A model generated the notes under the pieces. That model ran no database searches and was not told where the DNA came from. It saw nothing but the letters and a program-made list of their open reading frames with translations. Positions 15,411 through 24,978 of a stretch of DNA of 64,000 nucleotides are shown here, piece by piece. Origin of the DNA: Marinimicrobium alkaliphilum. GTDB taxonomy: Bacteria > Pseudomonadota > Gammaproteobacteria > Pseudomonadales > Cellvibrionaceae. Location: contig NZ_QGMQ01000001.1 of the NCBI RefSeq assembly GCF_003259155.1, forward strand, positions 186,001-250,000, written 5' to 3'. The translations under genes were made by a program, and so were the position numbers. The stretch's first letter is position 1, and each line of letters starts with the position of its first letter.

Positions 15411-16853
15411 ATGATCGATATCACCAAGCGCGACAGCCTCAAGCTGATGGGCCTGTCTTCCTGTGCTGTGGGCTTATTGCCCGTTGCTGGCTGTACCCAA
15501 TCACCGGCACGCACGCCGGACTATGTCGCGGAGGATGAAGCCTTGTGGCAGCAAGCCGATGACATCATTGCCCATATCGCGCTGACCGACTTTCCCGAGC
15601 GGGACTTCCCGGTCACCGATTTTGGCGGCCGCGGCGACGGTGACACCGACAATACCCAACCCATTGCCGATGCCATTGCCGCCTGCGCCGCAGCGGGCGG
15701 CGGCCGGGTAGTCATTCCTGCCGGGACCTTCAATACCGGCCCGATTCACCTTAAATCCAACGTCAACCTGCACGTGTCCGAAGACGCCATCCTGTCTTTC
15801 TACACCGATCCGGACCGCTACCGCCCGTATGTGCTGACGCGTTGGGAAGGGGTGGAGCTGATGGGTTTCTCCCCGTTGATTTACGCTTACGGGCAGGAAA
15901 ACATCGCTATCACCGGTACCGGCGTGCTCGAAGGCAATGGCACCAACACCGTCTGGTGGCCCTGGAAGGGTCGCTGGAGTCGCGCCCAGTGGCCGGTAGA
16001 CCCGGTGGTCAACCAGGTCAACACCCGCACGCCCCTGTTTGACATGGCCGAAGCGGGCGTACCGGTTGAGGAACGCGTGTTTGAGACCAACTACCTGCGT
16101 CCGCCATTTATTCAGCCGTACAATTGCAAGCGCGTGCTGATCGAAGGCGTGACCATTCGCAATTCCCCCCACTGGCTGCTCAACCCGGTGCTGTCCGAGG
16201 ATGTGATTGTGCGCGGTGTCCAGTGCATCAGCCACGGCCCCAACTCCGACGGTTGCGACCCCGAGTCCTGCAACCGGGTGCTGATCGAGAACTGCCTGTT
16301 TGATACCGGGGATGACTGTATCGCCCTGAAATCCGGCCGCAACGCCGATGGCCGGCGCCTGGCGACGCCGATCCAGAATATCGTGATTCAGGATTGTCAG
16401 ATGAGAGCCGGCCACGGCGGTGTCGTGATCGGAAGCGAAATTTCTGGCGGTGCGCGCAATATTTTTGCCCGCCGTTGTTACATGAGCAGCCCGTCTCTGG
16501 ATCGCGCCATTCGCATGAAAACCAACTCGGTCCGGGGCGGCCTGATCGAGAATGTCGCCATTCGCGATATGGTGATCGGTGAAGTGCGCGATGTGTTTGT
16601 GATCAACTTCTATTACGAAGAGGGTGACAAGGGAGATTTCCTGCCCGAGGTGCGCAACCTGCACGTCAGCAATATGGTGGTGGAGAACGCCCGTCGGGTA
16701 TTCGAGTTGCGCGGCTTTGAACGGGCACCGATCACCGGGGTGAGCCTGCACGATGTCACCATCAAGCGGGCCGAAAGCCTAGGTGTCCTGGAAAATGTGG
16801 GCGAGATGGATCTGGTGTCGGTATCGCTCAATGGCGAACCGCTGACGCTCTAA
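15411..16853 (+). CDS. Glycoside hydrolase family 28 (polygalacturonase-like) lipoprotein
   Basis: This 480-residue exported enzyme of the right-handed beta-helix GH28 family hydrolyses pectic galacturonan or rhamnogalacturonan chains. The N-terminus has a KRDSLKLMGL segment, twin-arginine-like but with Lys-Arg, and a lipobox near VAGC. GH28 motifs are intact: NSDGCDPESC and DTGDDCIALKSG supply the three catalytic Asp residues. GHGGVVIGSE and RAIRMKTN supply the His and the Arg/Lys substrate-binding site. An N-terminal DFGGRGDGDTDNTQPI strand opens the helix. Its stop overlaps that of the convergent FKBP gene by four bases. The precise polymer is not determinable. Confidence 0.93.
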   Translation: MIDITKRDSLKLMGLSSCAVGLLPVAGCTQSPARTPDYVAEDEALWQQADDIIAHIALTDFPERDFPVTDFGGRGDGDTDNTQPIADAIAACAAAGGGRVVIPAGTFNTGPIHLKSNVNLHVSEDAILSFYTDPDRYRPYVLTRWEGVELMGFSPLIYAYGQENIAITGTGVLEGNGTNTVWWPWKGRWSRAQWPVDPVVNQVNTRTPLFDMAEAGVPVEERVFETNYLRPPFIQPYNCKRVLIEGVTIRNSPHWLLNPVLSEDVIVRGVQCISHGPNSDGCDPESCNRVLIENCLFDTGDDCIALKSGRNADGRRLATPIQNIVIQDCQMRAGHGGVVIGSEISGGARNIFARRCYMSSPSLDRAIRMKTNSVRGGLIENVAIRDMVIGEVRDVFVINFYYEEGDKGDFLPEVRNLHVSNMVVENARRVFELRGFERAPITGVSLHDVTIKRAESLGVLENVGEMDLVSVSLNGEPLTL

Positions 16854-17275
16854 AACTCGACACTCACCAAGCGTAAGTCAAAGACCAAAAGGGCGTTGGG
16901 CCCGATTTTGTTGCCCACGCCCTTTTTTCCCCAGGCCAGTTCTGCCGGCACCACCACTTCATAGCGCCCACCTTCCTGAAACAGTTGCAGCGCCTCCTGA
17001 ATGCCGGGAATGGCTTCCTTCAACGCAAAACTGTCCGGTCGACCTTCCTGATAGGTGTCGCCCACCACCTTGCCGTTCACGGTGTGGATGCGTTGGTGAA
17101 CGGTGACGCTGTCGGCCATCGTGGGGCTCAAGCCGCTACCCGGCTCGATCACCCGGTAGAGCAGGCCACTGTCGGTTTCAATGATATCCGGCTTTTGCCG
17201 GTACTTGTCGATCAGTTGTTCGCTGGCCTTGCGGTTCTGGCCCGACGAGCCTTTGTTGAGTTTTGCTTTTGCCAT
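16850..17275 (-). CDS. FKBP-type peptidyl-prolyl cis-trans isomerase
   Basis: This 141-residue protein has a C-terminal FKBP domain. The IPGIQEALQLFQEGGRYEVVVP and AWGKKGVGNKIGPNALLVFDLRLVSVEF segments match the FKBP core strands and the final hydrophobic strand. No signal peptide follows the chosen ATG at 17275, so it appears cytoplasmic. The first 40 residues are charged and carry MAKAKLNKGSSGQNRKASEQ. The TYQEGRPDSFAL region replaces the usual FDSSYxRGxPxxF substrate loop, so isomerase activity may be weak. The frame extends 15 codons upstream without a good ribosome-binding site. Confidence 0.88.
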   Translation of the reverse strand: MAKAKLNKGSSGQNRKASEQLIDKYRQKPDIIETDSGLLYRVIEPGSGLSPTMADSVTVHQRIHTVNGKVVGDTYQEGRPDSFALKEAIPGIQEALQLFQEGGRYEVVVPAELAWGKKGVGNKIGPNALLVFDLRLVSVEF

Positions 17276-17463
17276 GGGTCTCACTGGGGTTGCTTGTGCA
17301 GGGGTGCAAGCTTTCCGCAAAAGCGGCAGGATTGCAATGCCCCGAATGGCGACAATTGCACCGCAATGGTAAGGTGCTGCCCATAATCGAAAATACCCAC
17401 CATAATATGAGTCTGCACCCTTCGTGGGCTGTGGGCTTTATCGTACTTCGAGGTAAAACCGGC

Positions 17464-19161
17464 ATGCGAGCCATGATACGAGGCTGTGTAGCGGCCCTTA
17501 TATTGATACTGGCGTTGCCCGCGCAGGCGGCGCTGAGCGACTACGCGCGCGTCACCGACGATGGCAAGGCGGCGGTGGCCACTGTTCACCCGCGCGCCAC
17601 CGAGGCCGGGCTGAGAGCCCTCGCCGACGGCGGTAATGCCGTCGATGCAGCGGTGGCCGCAGCCCTGACCCTGGGCGTCGTGGACAGTCACAACTCCGGC
17701 ATCGGCGGAGGCGCTTTTGTCCTGGTGCGCTGGGCCGATGGCCGGGTAGAAGCCATCGACGGCCGTGATGTGGCGCCAGCCGCGGCGCACCGCAATATGT
17801 ATGTGCGTGAGGGCGAGGTGGACAGTGATCTCGCCCGCACCGGCGCGCTGGCGGTGGCCGTGCCCGGTTCGCTCAAGGCGTTCGACTATATGCTCGCTCA
17901 GGGCGGCAAGCGCACGCTCGCGCAACTGTTACGTCCGGCCGCCGATCTGGCTGAACAGGGCTTTGCGATCGATGGCGTTTTCGCCCAGCGCTTGTCCCGC
18001 CACGCCGATACGCTGGCGCGCTTTCCGGGCAGTGCCGAGGTGTTACTGGATGACGAAGGGCAGCCCTGGCTCGAGGGCCACCGCCTGATTCAGCGGGACC
18101 TGGCACGCAGCTACCGCCAGATTGCCGAGCAGGGCATTGACTGGTTCTACAAGGGCGCCTTTGCCCGCGAGGTCGATGCCTGGATGAAGGCCAACGGCGG
18201 GATTGTCACCGTGCAGGACTTTGCCGATTATTCTCTCGAACACCCGACGCCGGTGATCAGTGAGTACGCCGGTCATCAGGTGGTGGGCTTTCCGCCGCCC
18301 AGTTCGGGCGGTGTGCATGTGGCCCAGATACTCAATATTCTTGAGCATTTTGATCTTTCTGAAAGGTCCGAGACCGAGCGCCAGCATCTGATCGCCGAGG
18401 CCATGAAGCTCGCCTTCGCCGATCGGGCCTACTGGTTGGGTGACCCGGCCTTTGCCGATGTGCCCCTGGGCTTGGTGAGCGGTGACTACGCGCGCCAGTT
18501 GGCGGGGCGAATCAGCCTCGATCGGGCCTTGGATGTGGGCGGGCACAGCTTGCCGCCAGACTATGAGGATGCGCTCTTTGGCAAGCACACCACCCATATT
18601 GCCGCGGCGGATGACGAGGGCAACTGGGTGGCGATCACCTCCACGGTCAATACCAACTTTGGTGCCAAGGTGATCGTGCCCGGGACCGGGATTGTGTTGA
18701 ACAACCAGATGGACGATTTCTCGGCCCAGCCGGGGGAGCCCAATATCTACGGTCTGATTGGCGCTGAGGCCAACCGGATCGAGCCGGGCAAGCGGCCCCT
18801 GTCGAGTATGAGCCCGACCCTGGTGCTGGATTTTGACGGTGACGTGGTGCTGACCCTGGGCGCTGCCGGTGGGCCGACCATTATTACCCAAGTGGCCCAG
18901 ACGCTAATAAACCATCTTGAATTGGGCATGCCGTTGCTCGAGGCGGTATCAGCGCCGCGTCTGCACCACCAGTGGCGCCCGGATGCGGTGTTTCTGGAGC
19001 CGATCCAGCCGGACGCTGTGCGCGAGGCGTTGGAGGCCAAGGGGCATACCCTTCGCGAGTTGGGGGATTTTGGTTCGACCCAGGCCATTGGTCGTGATCG
19101 CGAGGGGCGTTTTATGCCGGTGACAGAGCCGCGTTTGGAGCGGCGCAATAACCTTCGGTGA
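17464..19161 (+). CDS. ggt: Gamma-glutamyltransferase
   Basis: This 565-residue periplasmic enzyme cleaves and transfers the gamma-glutamyl group of glutathione and related compounds. A signal peptide (about residues 1-23, ending PAQA) precedes the large subunit. Autoprocessing is expected before Thr376 in KHTTHIAAADDEG, which becomes the N-terminal nucleophile of the small subunit. Later family motifs are present: NNQMDDFS, RPLSSMSPT and LGAAGGPTIIT. The first block EAGLRALADGGNAVDAAVAAALTLGVV is also typical. ATG 17464 follows GAGGT; a second ATG three codons on is possible. It diverges from the FKBP gene with a 188-base gap that shows nothing else. Confidence 0.95.
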   Translation: MRAMIRGCVAALILILALPAQAALSDYARVTDDGKAAVATVHPRATEAGLRALADGGNAVDAAVAAALTLGVVDSHNSGIGGGAFVLVRWADGRVEAIDGRDVAPAAAHRNMYVREGEVDSDLARTGALAVAVPGSLKAFDYMLAQGGKRTLAQLLRPAADLAEQGFAIDGVFAQRLSRHADTLARFPGSAEVLLDDEGQPWLEGHRLIQRDLARSYRQIAEQGIDWFYKGAFAREVDAWMKANGGIVTVQDFADYSLEHPTPVISEYAGHQVVGFPPPSSGGVHVAQILNILEHFDLSERSETERQHLIAEAMKLAFADRAYWLGDPAFADVPLGLVSGDYARQLAGRISLDRALDVGGHSLPPDYEDALFGKHTTHIAAADDEGNWVAITSTVNTNFGAKVIVPGTGIVLNNQMDDFSAQPGEPNIYGLIGAEANRIEPGKRPLSSMSPTLVLDFDGDVVLTLGAAGGPTIITQVAQTLINHLELGMPLLEAVSAPRLHHQWRPDAVFLEPIQPDAVREALEAKGHTLRELGDFGSTQAIGRDREGRFMPVTEPRLERRNNLR

Positions 19162-19176
19162 GGTTGTTCGGGTTAG

Positions 19177-19405
19177 GTGCCTCAGGTGTCGGATTACGCC
19201 CTTTGGGCTAATCCGACCTACGCGGACGATGGCGGTTTGGTTTGGGGGTTGGGTGCCTCATTGTCGGATTACGGCTGTGCCTAATCCGACCTACTCGAAC
19301 AATGGCACGCTGCTCCCAGTAGGTCGGATTAGCCCGCAGGGCGTAATCCGACAAAAACGGCACAATCTTTCCCGTAGGTCGGATTAGGCGCAGCCGTAAT
19401 CCGAC
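19177..19405. repeat. BIME-like palindromic repeat cluster C
   Basis: Palindromes lie at 19188-19221, 19263-19294, 19319-19352 and 19374-19405. Two of them are preceded by the GGTGCCTCA cap at about 19177 and 19252, and the middle pair is joined by a linker holding ACAATGGCACG. The cluster begins 16 bases after the ggt stop and fills the 300-base gap before dusC. No gene is visible in the gap. Confidence 0.9.
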
Positions 19406-19461
19406 AAAAATATCCCTCAATCGAACAAACCCACCACCCAACCCTCAAAAACGGCACGAAA

Positions 19462-20433
19462 TCAGCCCGCTGCCGCCAAAAACGCCGCCTCAAATGCCGC
19501 GGGCTCCCGCTCGCGCTTGATGCTTTCAAAAAAATGCGCCGCTTCCGGGTAACTGCGCTGTAAATACATCAACCACTGTTTGATCCGGTTGCCCCCAAAC
19601 TTGGTGGGGTAGAGCGGTTGGCTCTGCCGGTAGTAGCCGTGCAGCAGCTGGCAGACTTCAGACCAGGGCATGGGGATATAGTCTTCCCCCGCCAGGTCGG
19701 CCTTGATCTGGCGCGCCAGATCCGGCCGGGCCAACAATCCCCGGCCAATCATCACCTGGGTGCTGCCCGAGACCGCACGGCAGCGGTGGTAGTCCGCCAG
19801 CGTCCAGACCTCACCGTTGGCAATCACCGGAATACTGAGCGCCGCATTGATCTCGGCGATATACTCCCAGTAGGCGGGCGGCTTGTAGCCGTCCACCTTG
19901 GAGCGTGCATGCACGGTGAGCTCGTCGGCGCCGGCCTCGGCCACCGCCAGGGCGTTGTCTAGGTAGCGGCTGCGGTCTTCAAAGCCCAGGCGAATCTTGG
20001 CGGAGACGGGGATAGCGGCCGGCAGCGCCTGGCGCACGGCGGCGACAATGGCGCCAACCTTGTCCGGTTCACGCAGCAGGCAGGCACCGCCCTGGCTGCG
20101 ATTGACCGTTTTGGCGGGGCAGCCGAAGTTGAGGTCGATGGCGGTTGCCCCCGCGTCCACCGCGCGTGTGGCATTCAACGCCACAAACTCCGGGTTGCTG
20201 CCCAGCAATTGCAGTTTGACGGGACAGCCGCTTGAGGTCACACTGCCGTGAGCCAGTTCCGGCCCAAAGCGCCGGAAAACCTTGCGAGGCAGGAGCTGAT
20301 CGGTGACGCGGACAAATTCCGTGACGCAGCCATCGATGCCGCCGAGCGCGGACAGCAGCTCGCGGACCTGGAAGTCCACCACCCCCTCCATGGGGGCGAG
20401 GTAGATTTTAGGCGAGGAATCAGGGGCTCTCAT
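19462..20433 (-). CDS. dusC: tRNA-dihydrouridine synthase (DusC-like)
   Basis: This 323-residue FMN enzyme reduces uridine to dihydrouridine in the D loop of tRNA. Family motifs are LAPMEGVVDF (FMN binding), QLLGSNPEFVA, DLNFGCPAKTVNRSQGGA with the catalytic Cys, LTVHARSK, IANGEVWT and MIGRGLLARP. The PMEGVVDF opening and the length favour DusC, which modifies U16, over DusA or DusB. The ATG at 20433 is selected because the upstream frame lacks homology. It diverges from oadG by 130 bases. Confidence 0.92.
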   Translation of the reverse strand: MRAPDSSPKIYLAPMEGVVDFQVRELLSALGGIDGCVTEFVRVTDQLLPRKVFRRFGPELAHGSVTSSGCPVKLQLLGSNPEFVALNATRAVDAGATAIDLNFGCPAKTVNRSQGGACLLREPDKVGAIVAAVRQALPAAIPVSAKIRLGFEDRSRYLDNALAVAEAGADELTVHARSKVDGYKPPAYWEYIAEINAALSIPVIANGEVWTLADYHRCRAVSGSTQVMIGRGLLARPDLARQIKADLAGEDYIPMPWSEVCQLLHGYYRQSQPLYPTKFGGNRIKQWLMYLQRSYPEAAHFFESIKREREPAAFEAAFLAAAG

Positions 20434-20563
20434 GGGCGCGCATTCTACGCCAGGGGTGGCCCCATTGGCACGCCATTTGTCGGCATAATGGCGCTTTCTC
20501 CTTGTAAGTTTCTGAAAGATATAAGAAAATGCTTGGCCATTTTCTGTGGGTAGAGGGTACCTC

Positions 20564-20821
20564 ATGCAGGAAGACGTTATGGAACAAGGGCTGGATCTCA
20601 TGCTGTATGGCATGGGTACGGTTCTGACATTTCTGACTTTACTGGTGGTTGCAACGCTGGTGATGTCGTTCATTGTTCGGCGGTTCTTCGCCGAGCCCGA
20701 GCCGGCCATGCCCAAAGAGCGTGCGGGTCAATCACAATCCGCGCCCGCTGCTGCGGTGGATGACAAGACCCTGGCCATTATCAAAGCGGCGATTGCCCAA
20801 CATCGGGACAAGCAGAAGTAA
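20564..20821 (+). CDS. oadG: Oxaloacetate decarboxylase gamma chain
   Basis: This 85-residue membrane-anchor subunit of the sodium-pumping decarboxylase has one hydrophobic helix (about residues 10-34, MLYGMGTVLTFLTLLVVATL). A short linker follows, and then a C-terminal segment DDKTLAIIKAAIAQHR typical of OadG, which binds OadA and zinc. Two starts are plausible: ATG 20564, with AGAGGG upstream, and ATG 20579, with GGAAG upstream. It leads a three-gene unit with oadA 54 bases later and oadB. Confidence 0.9.
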   Translation: MQEDVMEQGLDLMLYGMGTVLTFLTLLVVATLVMSFIVRRFFAEPEPAMPKERAGQSQSAPAAAVDDKTLAIIKAAIAQHRDKQK

Positions 20822-20875
20822 CTGCGTGCCGGTGGTAAAGCTAACGACAGAATCAGTAACAAAGGTAGGAAGGTC

Positions 20876-22660
20876 ATGACTGAGGTGAAAAAGCCCCTGG
20901 GCATCACGGAACTGGTATTGCGCGACGCCCATCAGTCGCTGTTTGCGACCCGGATGCGCCTTGACGATATGCTGCCCATTGCAGCCAAGCTGGACGACAT
21001 CGGCTTCTGGTCCCTGGAGACCTGGGGCGGAGCAACCTTTGACTCTTGCATTCGCTATCTGGGTGAAGATCCCTGGGAGCGTATCCGCGAACTGAAAAAA
21101 GCCATGCCCAAGACTCCCATGCAGATGCTGCTGCGCGGTCAGAACATCCTGGGCTATCGCCACTACGCCGATGACGTGGTGGAAAAATTTGTCGAGCGCG
21201 CCGCCCACAACGGTGTGGACGTGTTCCGCGTGTTCGACGCCATGAACGACATGCGCAACATCGAAACCGCCCTCAAGGCAGTGAAAAAGCAGGGCAAACA
21301 CGCCCAGGGCACCATGTCCTATACCATCAGTCCGGTGCACGATATCGAGCTGTGGGTGGATCTGGCCAAGCGCATTGAAGACATGGGCGCCGACTCCATC
21401 TGTATCAAGGACATGGCCGGTCTGCTCAAGCCCTACGTGGGCTACGAACTGGTCACGCGCCTGAAAGAAAGCTGCGCTATCCCCATTCATATGCAAAGCC
21501 ACGCCACCACCGGCCTGGCCCACGCCACCAATCTCAAGTGCGTGGAAGCGGGCATCGACAACGTCGATACCGCCATTTCTTCCATGTCCATGACGTACGG
21601 CCACAGCCCCACCGAGACCCTGGTGGCGACGCTGGAAGGTACCGAGCGTGACACCGGCCTGAAGCTGGAACCGCTGGAAGAGATTGCCGCGTATTTCCGC
21701 GAAGTGCGGAAAAAGTACGCCAAATTCGAAGGTGCCCTCAAAGGCGTGGATTCGCGCATCCTGATTGCTCAGGTGCCCGGCGGCATGCTCACCAATATGG
21801 AAAACCAGCTCCGGGAACAGGGCGCCGAGGACAAGCTCGATGACGTCCTCACCGAGATTCCGAAAGTGCGCGAAGACCTGGGCTTTATCCCCCTGGTGAC
21901 GCCGACCTCACAAATCGTCGGCAGTCAGGCGGTGATGAATGTGCTCACGGGCGAGCGCTACAAAACCATCACCAAAGAAACTGAAGGTGTGTTGAAAGGC
22001 GAATACGGCGCGACCCCGGCTGAGGTCAACAAAGAGTTGCAGGCGCGGGTACTCGACGGCAAAGAGCCGATCACCTGTCGTCCGGCGGATCTGCTTGAGC
22101 CCGAGCTGGAAAAACTGACCGAAACGTTGAACGCCGCCGCAAAAGAAAAAGACATCGCTTTGGCCGAGGGTGACAACCGCATCGACGACGTCCTTACCTA
22201 CGCGCTCTTTCCCCAGGTGGGCCTCAAGTTTCTGGAAAACCGGAACAACCCGGACGCCTTCGAGCCAGTACCCACCGGCAAAGAGGGTGCGCTGGTCACC
22301 ACCGATGGCGGTGAAGAAGTCTACACCGTTGAGGTTGAAGGCAAGCAATACACGGTAACCGTGACCAACGGCGGCGATATCAGTGGTGTTGCGCCCATCG
22401 GTAGTGGCGGCGGTGCTGACGCGGGCGGTGATGTGCCTGCCGGTGACGGTGAGCCGGTGAATGCGCCGCTGGCCGGTACCATCTGCAGTGTCAACGTCAA
22501 GCCGGGGCAAAAAGTCGAAGAGGGCGAAACCCTGCTGGTACTCGAAGCCATGAAAATGGAGTCGGGCGTAAGCGCGCCCAAGGCCGGCACAGTGGCGGCG
22601 GTCAATGTTCAAACCGGGGATGCCGTGGCTGTGGGCGATTGCCTGCTTACCATTGCCTAA
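20876..22660 (+). CDS. oadA: Oxaloacetate decarboxylase alpha chain (biotin-containing)
   Basis: This 594-residue carboxyltransferase subunit moves carboxyl from oxaloacetate to biotin. The N-terminal TIM barrel starts [20 protein letters not shown] with the metal Asp, and continues [36 protein letters not shown] with the carbamylated-Lys region, and [14 protein letters not shown] with metal His residues. A conserved helical domain and a Gly/Ala-rich hinge lead to the biotinyl domain, where Lys560 in LEAMKMES is the biotin attachment site. It works with OadG and the membrane pump OadB to couple decarboxylation to sodium export. Confidence 0.96.
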   Translation: MTEVKKPLGITELVLRDAHQSLFATRMRLDDMLPIAAKLDDIGFWSLETWGGATFDSCIRYLGEDPWERIRELKKAMPKTPMQMLLRGQNILGYRHYADDVVEKFVERAAHNGVDVFRVFDAMNDMRNIETALKAVKKQGKHAQGTMSYTISPVHDIELWVDLAKRIEDMGADSICIKDMAGLLKPYVGYELVTRLKESCAIPIHMQSHATTGLAHATNLKCVEAGIDNVDTAISSMSMTYGHSPTETLVATLEGTERDTGLKLEPLEEIAAYFREVRKKYAKFEGALKGVDSRILIAQVPGGMLTNMENQLREQGAEDKLDDVLTEIPKVREDLGFIPLVTPTSQIVGSQAVMNVLTGERYKTITKETEGVLKGEYGATPAEVNKELQARVLDGKEPITCRPADLLEPELEKLTETLNAAAKEKDIALAEGDNRIDDVLTYALFPQVGLKFLENRNNPDAFEPVPTGKEGALVTTDGGEEVYTVEVEGKQYTVTVTNGGDISGVAPIGSGGGADAGGDVPAGDGEPVNAPLAGTICSVNVKPGQKVEEGETLLVLEAMKMESGVSAPKAGTVAAVNVQTGDAVAVGDCLLTIA

Positions 22661-22699
22661 GTCCACTTTGAACACTCAGCGAGATTGTAGAGACACGCT

Positions 22700-24010
22700 A
22701 TGGATAATCTGATTCGGCTTTGGCAAGACTCTGGCCTGTATTATATGAGCGGTGGACAGTTGACCATGATCCTGGTGGGTTTTGGTTTGCTGTTTCTTGC
22801 CATTCGTAAAAACTTTGAGCCGCTGCTGCTGGTCCCCATCGGCTTCGGTTGTATCCTCTCCAATGTTCCCGGTGCGGGGATTTCCCAATCGGCGGTGCAG
22901 AGCGCTTTTATGGCCGCCGATCCGGAAGTCTTGCGGGCGATGGCACAGTTGCTGGGAGAAAGTGTCTCCGCGACCGGTGATCAGCTCGCGTCCGCTTACC
23001 GCGAAGCGGCTGCCATGCAGCGCGCGGCGGTGGCCAACCTGGCCTCCGATGCGGGTTACAGCGATGGCTTTCTGTACAGCTTTTACTCGGTAACGGTGGC
23101 AACCGGTATCGCGCCGCTGGTCATCTTTATGGGCGTCGGCGCCATGACCGATTTCGGTCCCATGCTCGCGAATCCCAAGACCCTGTTTCTTGGGGCGGCG
23201 GCGCAGTTTGGTATCTTCGCGACTGTCCTGGGCGCAGTCGGCCTGTCCGCCGCCGGAATTTTTGACTTCTCCCTCGGCGACGCCGCGGCGATCGGTATTA
23301 TCGGTGGCGCCGACGGCCCCACAGCCATTTACGTCTCCAGCATCCTCGCCCCCGAATTGCTCGGACCGATTGCGGTGGCCGCTTACGCCTATATGGCGCT
23401 GGTGCCGATCATTCAGCCGCCCATCATGCGCGCACTGACCACCAAGGCCGAGCGCCAGATCAAGATGGAACAGCTGCGAGTGGTTTCGCGCCGGGAGAAA
23501 ATTGTCTTCCCGCTGGTGTTGTTGACGCTGGTGGCGTTGTTCCTTCCGACCGCGGCGCCGCTGTTGGGCATGTTCTGCTTTGGTAACCTGATGCGTGAAT
23601 GCGGTGTGGTGAATCGCCTGAGCGATACCGCCCAGAATGCCCTGATCAATATCGTGACCATCTTTCTCGGTCTGGCGGTGGGCTCTCAGTTGGCGGCGGA
23701 GACTTTCCTCGACCCGCGCACGCTGGGCATCCTGATTCTGGGGGTCTTTGCTTTTGGTATTGGCACCGCGGGCGGTATTCTGGTGGCCAAGTTTATGAAC
23801 CTGGTCTCGCGGCATAAAGTGAACCCGTTGATCGGTTCGGCCGGGGTATCAGCGGTGCCGATGGCGGCGCGGGTATCCAACAAGGTGGGCCTCGAGGCCA
23901 ACCCGCAGAACCATCTGTTGATGCATGCCATGGGCCCGAATGTGGCGGGTGTGATTGGTTCGGCGGTAGCCGCGGGTGTGATGATTTCCATCGTCTCCTC
24001 GATGACCTGA
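22700..24010 (+). CDS. oadB: Oxaloacetate decarboxylase beta chain (sodium pump)
   Basis: This 436-residue integral membrane subunit decarboxylates carboxybiotin and exports two sodium ions per turnover. It has about nine or more transmembrane helices. The family motif [13 protein letters not shown] contains the essential Asp (corresponding to Asp203 in Klebsiella), and the second conserved region is [19 protein letters not shown] with the Asn and Ser ligands. LIPIGFG-like and FGNLMRECG stretches are also typical. It lies 39 bases after oadA. A BIME-like repeat begins directly after its stop codon. Confidence 0.95.
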   Translation: MDNLIRLWQDSGLYYMSGGQLTMILVGFGLLFLAIRKNFEPLLLVPIGFGCILSNVPGAGISQSAVQSAFMAADPEVLRAMAQLLGESVSATGDQLASAYREAAAMQRAAVANLASDAGYSDGFLYSFYSVTVATGIAPLVIFMGVGAMTDFGPMLANPKTLFLGAAAQFGIFATVLGAVGLSAAGIFDFSLGDAAAIGIIGGADGPTAIYVSSILAPELLGPIAVAAYAYMALVPIIQPPIMRALTTKAERQIKMEQLRVVSRREKIVFPLVLLTLVALFLPTAAPLLGMFCFGNLMRECGVVNRLSDTAQNALINIVTIFLGLAVGSQLAAETFLDPRTLGILILGVFAFGIGTAGGILVAKFMNLVSRHKVNPLIGSAGVSAVPMAARVSNKVGLEANPQNHLLMHAMGPNVAGVIGSAVAAGVMISIVSSMT

Positions 24011-24337
24011 GGTGCCTCAGTGTCGGATTACGCCCTGCGGGCTAATCCGACCTACTCAAACAATGGCACGCCCTCTCCAGTAGGCAGTAGGTCGGATTAG
24101 GCGCATCCGTAATCCGACAAAACACCCCCGATCCCCCAAACAATGCCACGCTCTCTCCAGTAGGTCGGATTAGGCGCAGCCGTAATCCGACAAAACACCC
24201 CCGATCCCCCAAACAATGCCACGCCCTCTCCAGTAGGTCGGATTAGGCGCAGCCGTAATCCGACAAAAACACCCCCGATCCCAAATCAATGCCACGCCCT
24301 TTCCAGTAGGTCGGATTAGGCGCAGCCGTAATCCGAC
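24011..24337. repeat. BIME-like repeat D expanded into a 73-bp tandem array
   Basis: The cap GGTGCCTCAG at 24011 touches the oadB stop. Palindromes follow at 24022-24055, 24087-24118, 24160-24191, 24233-24264 and 24306-24337. The last four recur with an exact 73-base period. The intervals are near-identical (containing CAATGCCACG and CTCTCCA), so this is a tandem array and not a CRISPR. Between 24338 and 24438 only a terminator is seen. Confidence 0.93.
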
Positions 24338-24365
24338 AGAAAACACGCCCATCTTTGCAGCAGAC

Positions 24366-24390
24366 AAAAAAAAGCCCCTCAAAGAGGGGC
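24366..24390 (-). terminator. Rho-independent terminator of the 97-residue exported protein gene
   Basis: Read on the minus strand, GCCCCTC pairs with GAGGGGC around TTT and is followed by eight or so T residues. It lies 49 bases after the stop codon of the gene at 24439-24732. Confidence 0.9.
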
Positions 24391-24438
24391 GAGTAAAGTG
24401 CAACAAGCAAACCCGAGCCACTGCCCGGGCGGAGAAAA

Positions 24439-24732
24439 TCAGTTGCTGGCCAAGCGGAAAGTGCGAATCGCTTCGTTAAAGGATTCGGCGAACTCGCGCA
24501 GTGCGCTTTCTTCCCGACGCAATTGAGCTGCCGACAAGCGGGCGCAGGACAAATAGGTTTCCATCGCAGAAACGTACTCGCGCACCTGGTTGTTGGCGGC
24601 GACCATCTGTGCCGTCACGGCAGAGGTGGGGTCCGGGATTTCAGGACGGGTTTCCGGTGCTTCACAGGCGAAAACGGCACTGGACAGTAGTGCACCAGAC
24701 AGAACGGCGGCGGAGATCAGCGATTTTTTCAT
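24439..24732 (-). CDS. Small exported protein of unknown function
   Basis: This 97-residue protein has a clear signal peptide (MKKSLISAAVLSGALLSSAVFA, cleavage near residue 22). The mature part is rich in Ala, Glu and Arg and is predicted to form two helices, with Cys at position 23 and another in YLSCARL. Cys directly after the cleavage site does not fit a normal lipobox well. GAGAG precedes the ATG by seven bases and a strong terminator follows, so it is a stand-alone transcription unit. I do not recognise the family. No function can be assigned. Confidence 0.75.
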   Translation of the reverse strand: MKKSLISAAVLSGALLSSAVFACEAPETRPEIPDPTSAVTAQMVAANNQVREYVSAMETYLSCARLSAAQLRREESALREFAESFNEAIRTFRLASN

Positions 24733-24978
24733 AAGAGCTCTCGTGTTTACCCTACAAGTTGGAGTGTTGTTCGAGTTGAATATTGTTTTTGGGGAGCGTA
24801 CAACTCTATCGCCAATGCCCCAATTGCTTGGACGCATTGTCGCACTTTTCAACAGGGTGGGGAATAAATCGGACTAATCGTTTTGTTATGGATTTCTATA
24901 AAAACATAAAAAACGGTTATGGTTATGCGCTTTAGTTATAGAGAAAGTTAGGGCTCGCTCACCGCAAGCCCCTTGATA

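Noticed and set aside
24022-24337. Regular repeats that look like a CRISPR array
   Set aside because: The spacers are nearly identical to each other, the repeats are long palindromes, and no cas gene is present; this is a tandemly amplified BIME-like repeat.
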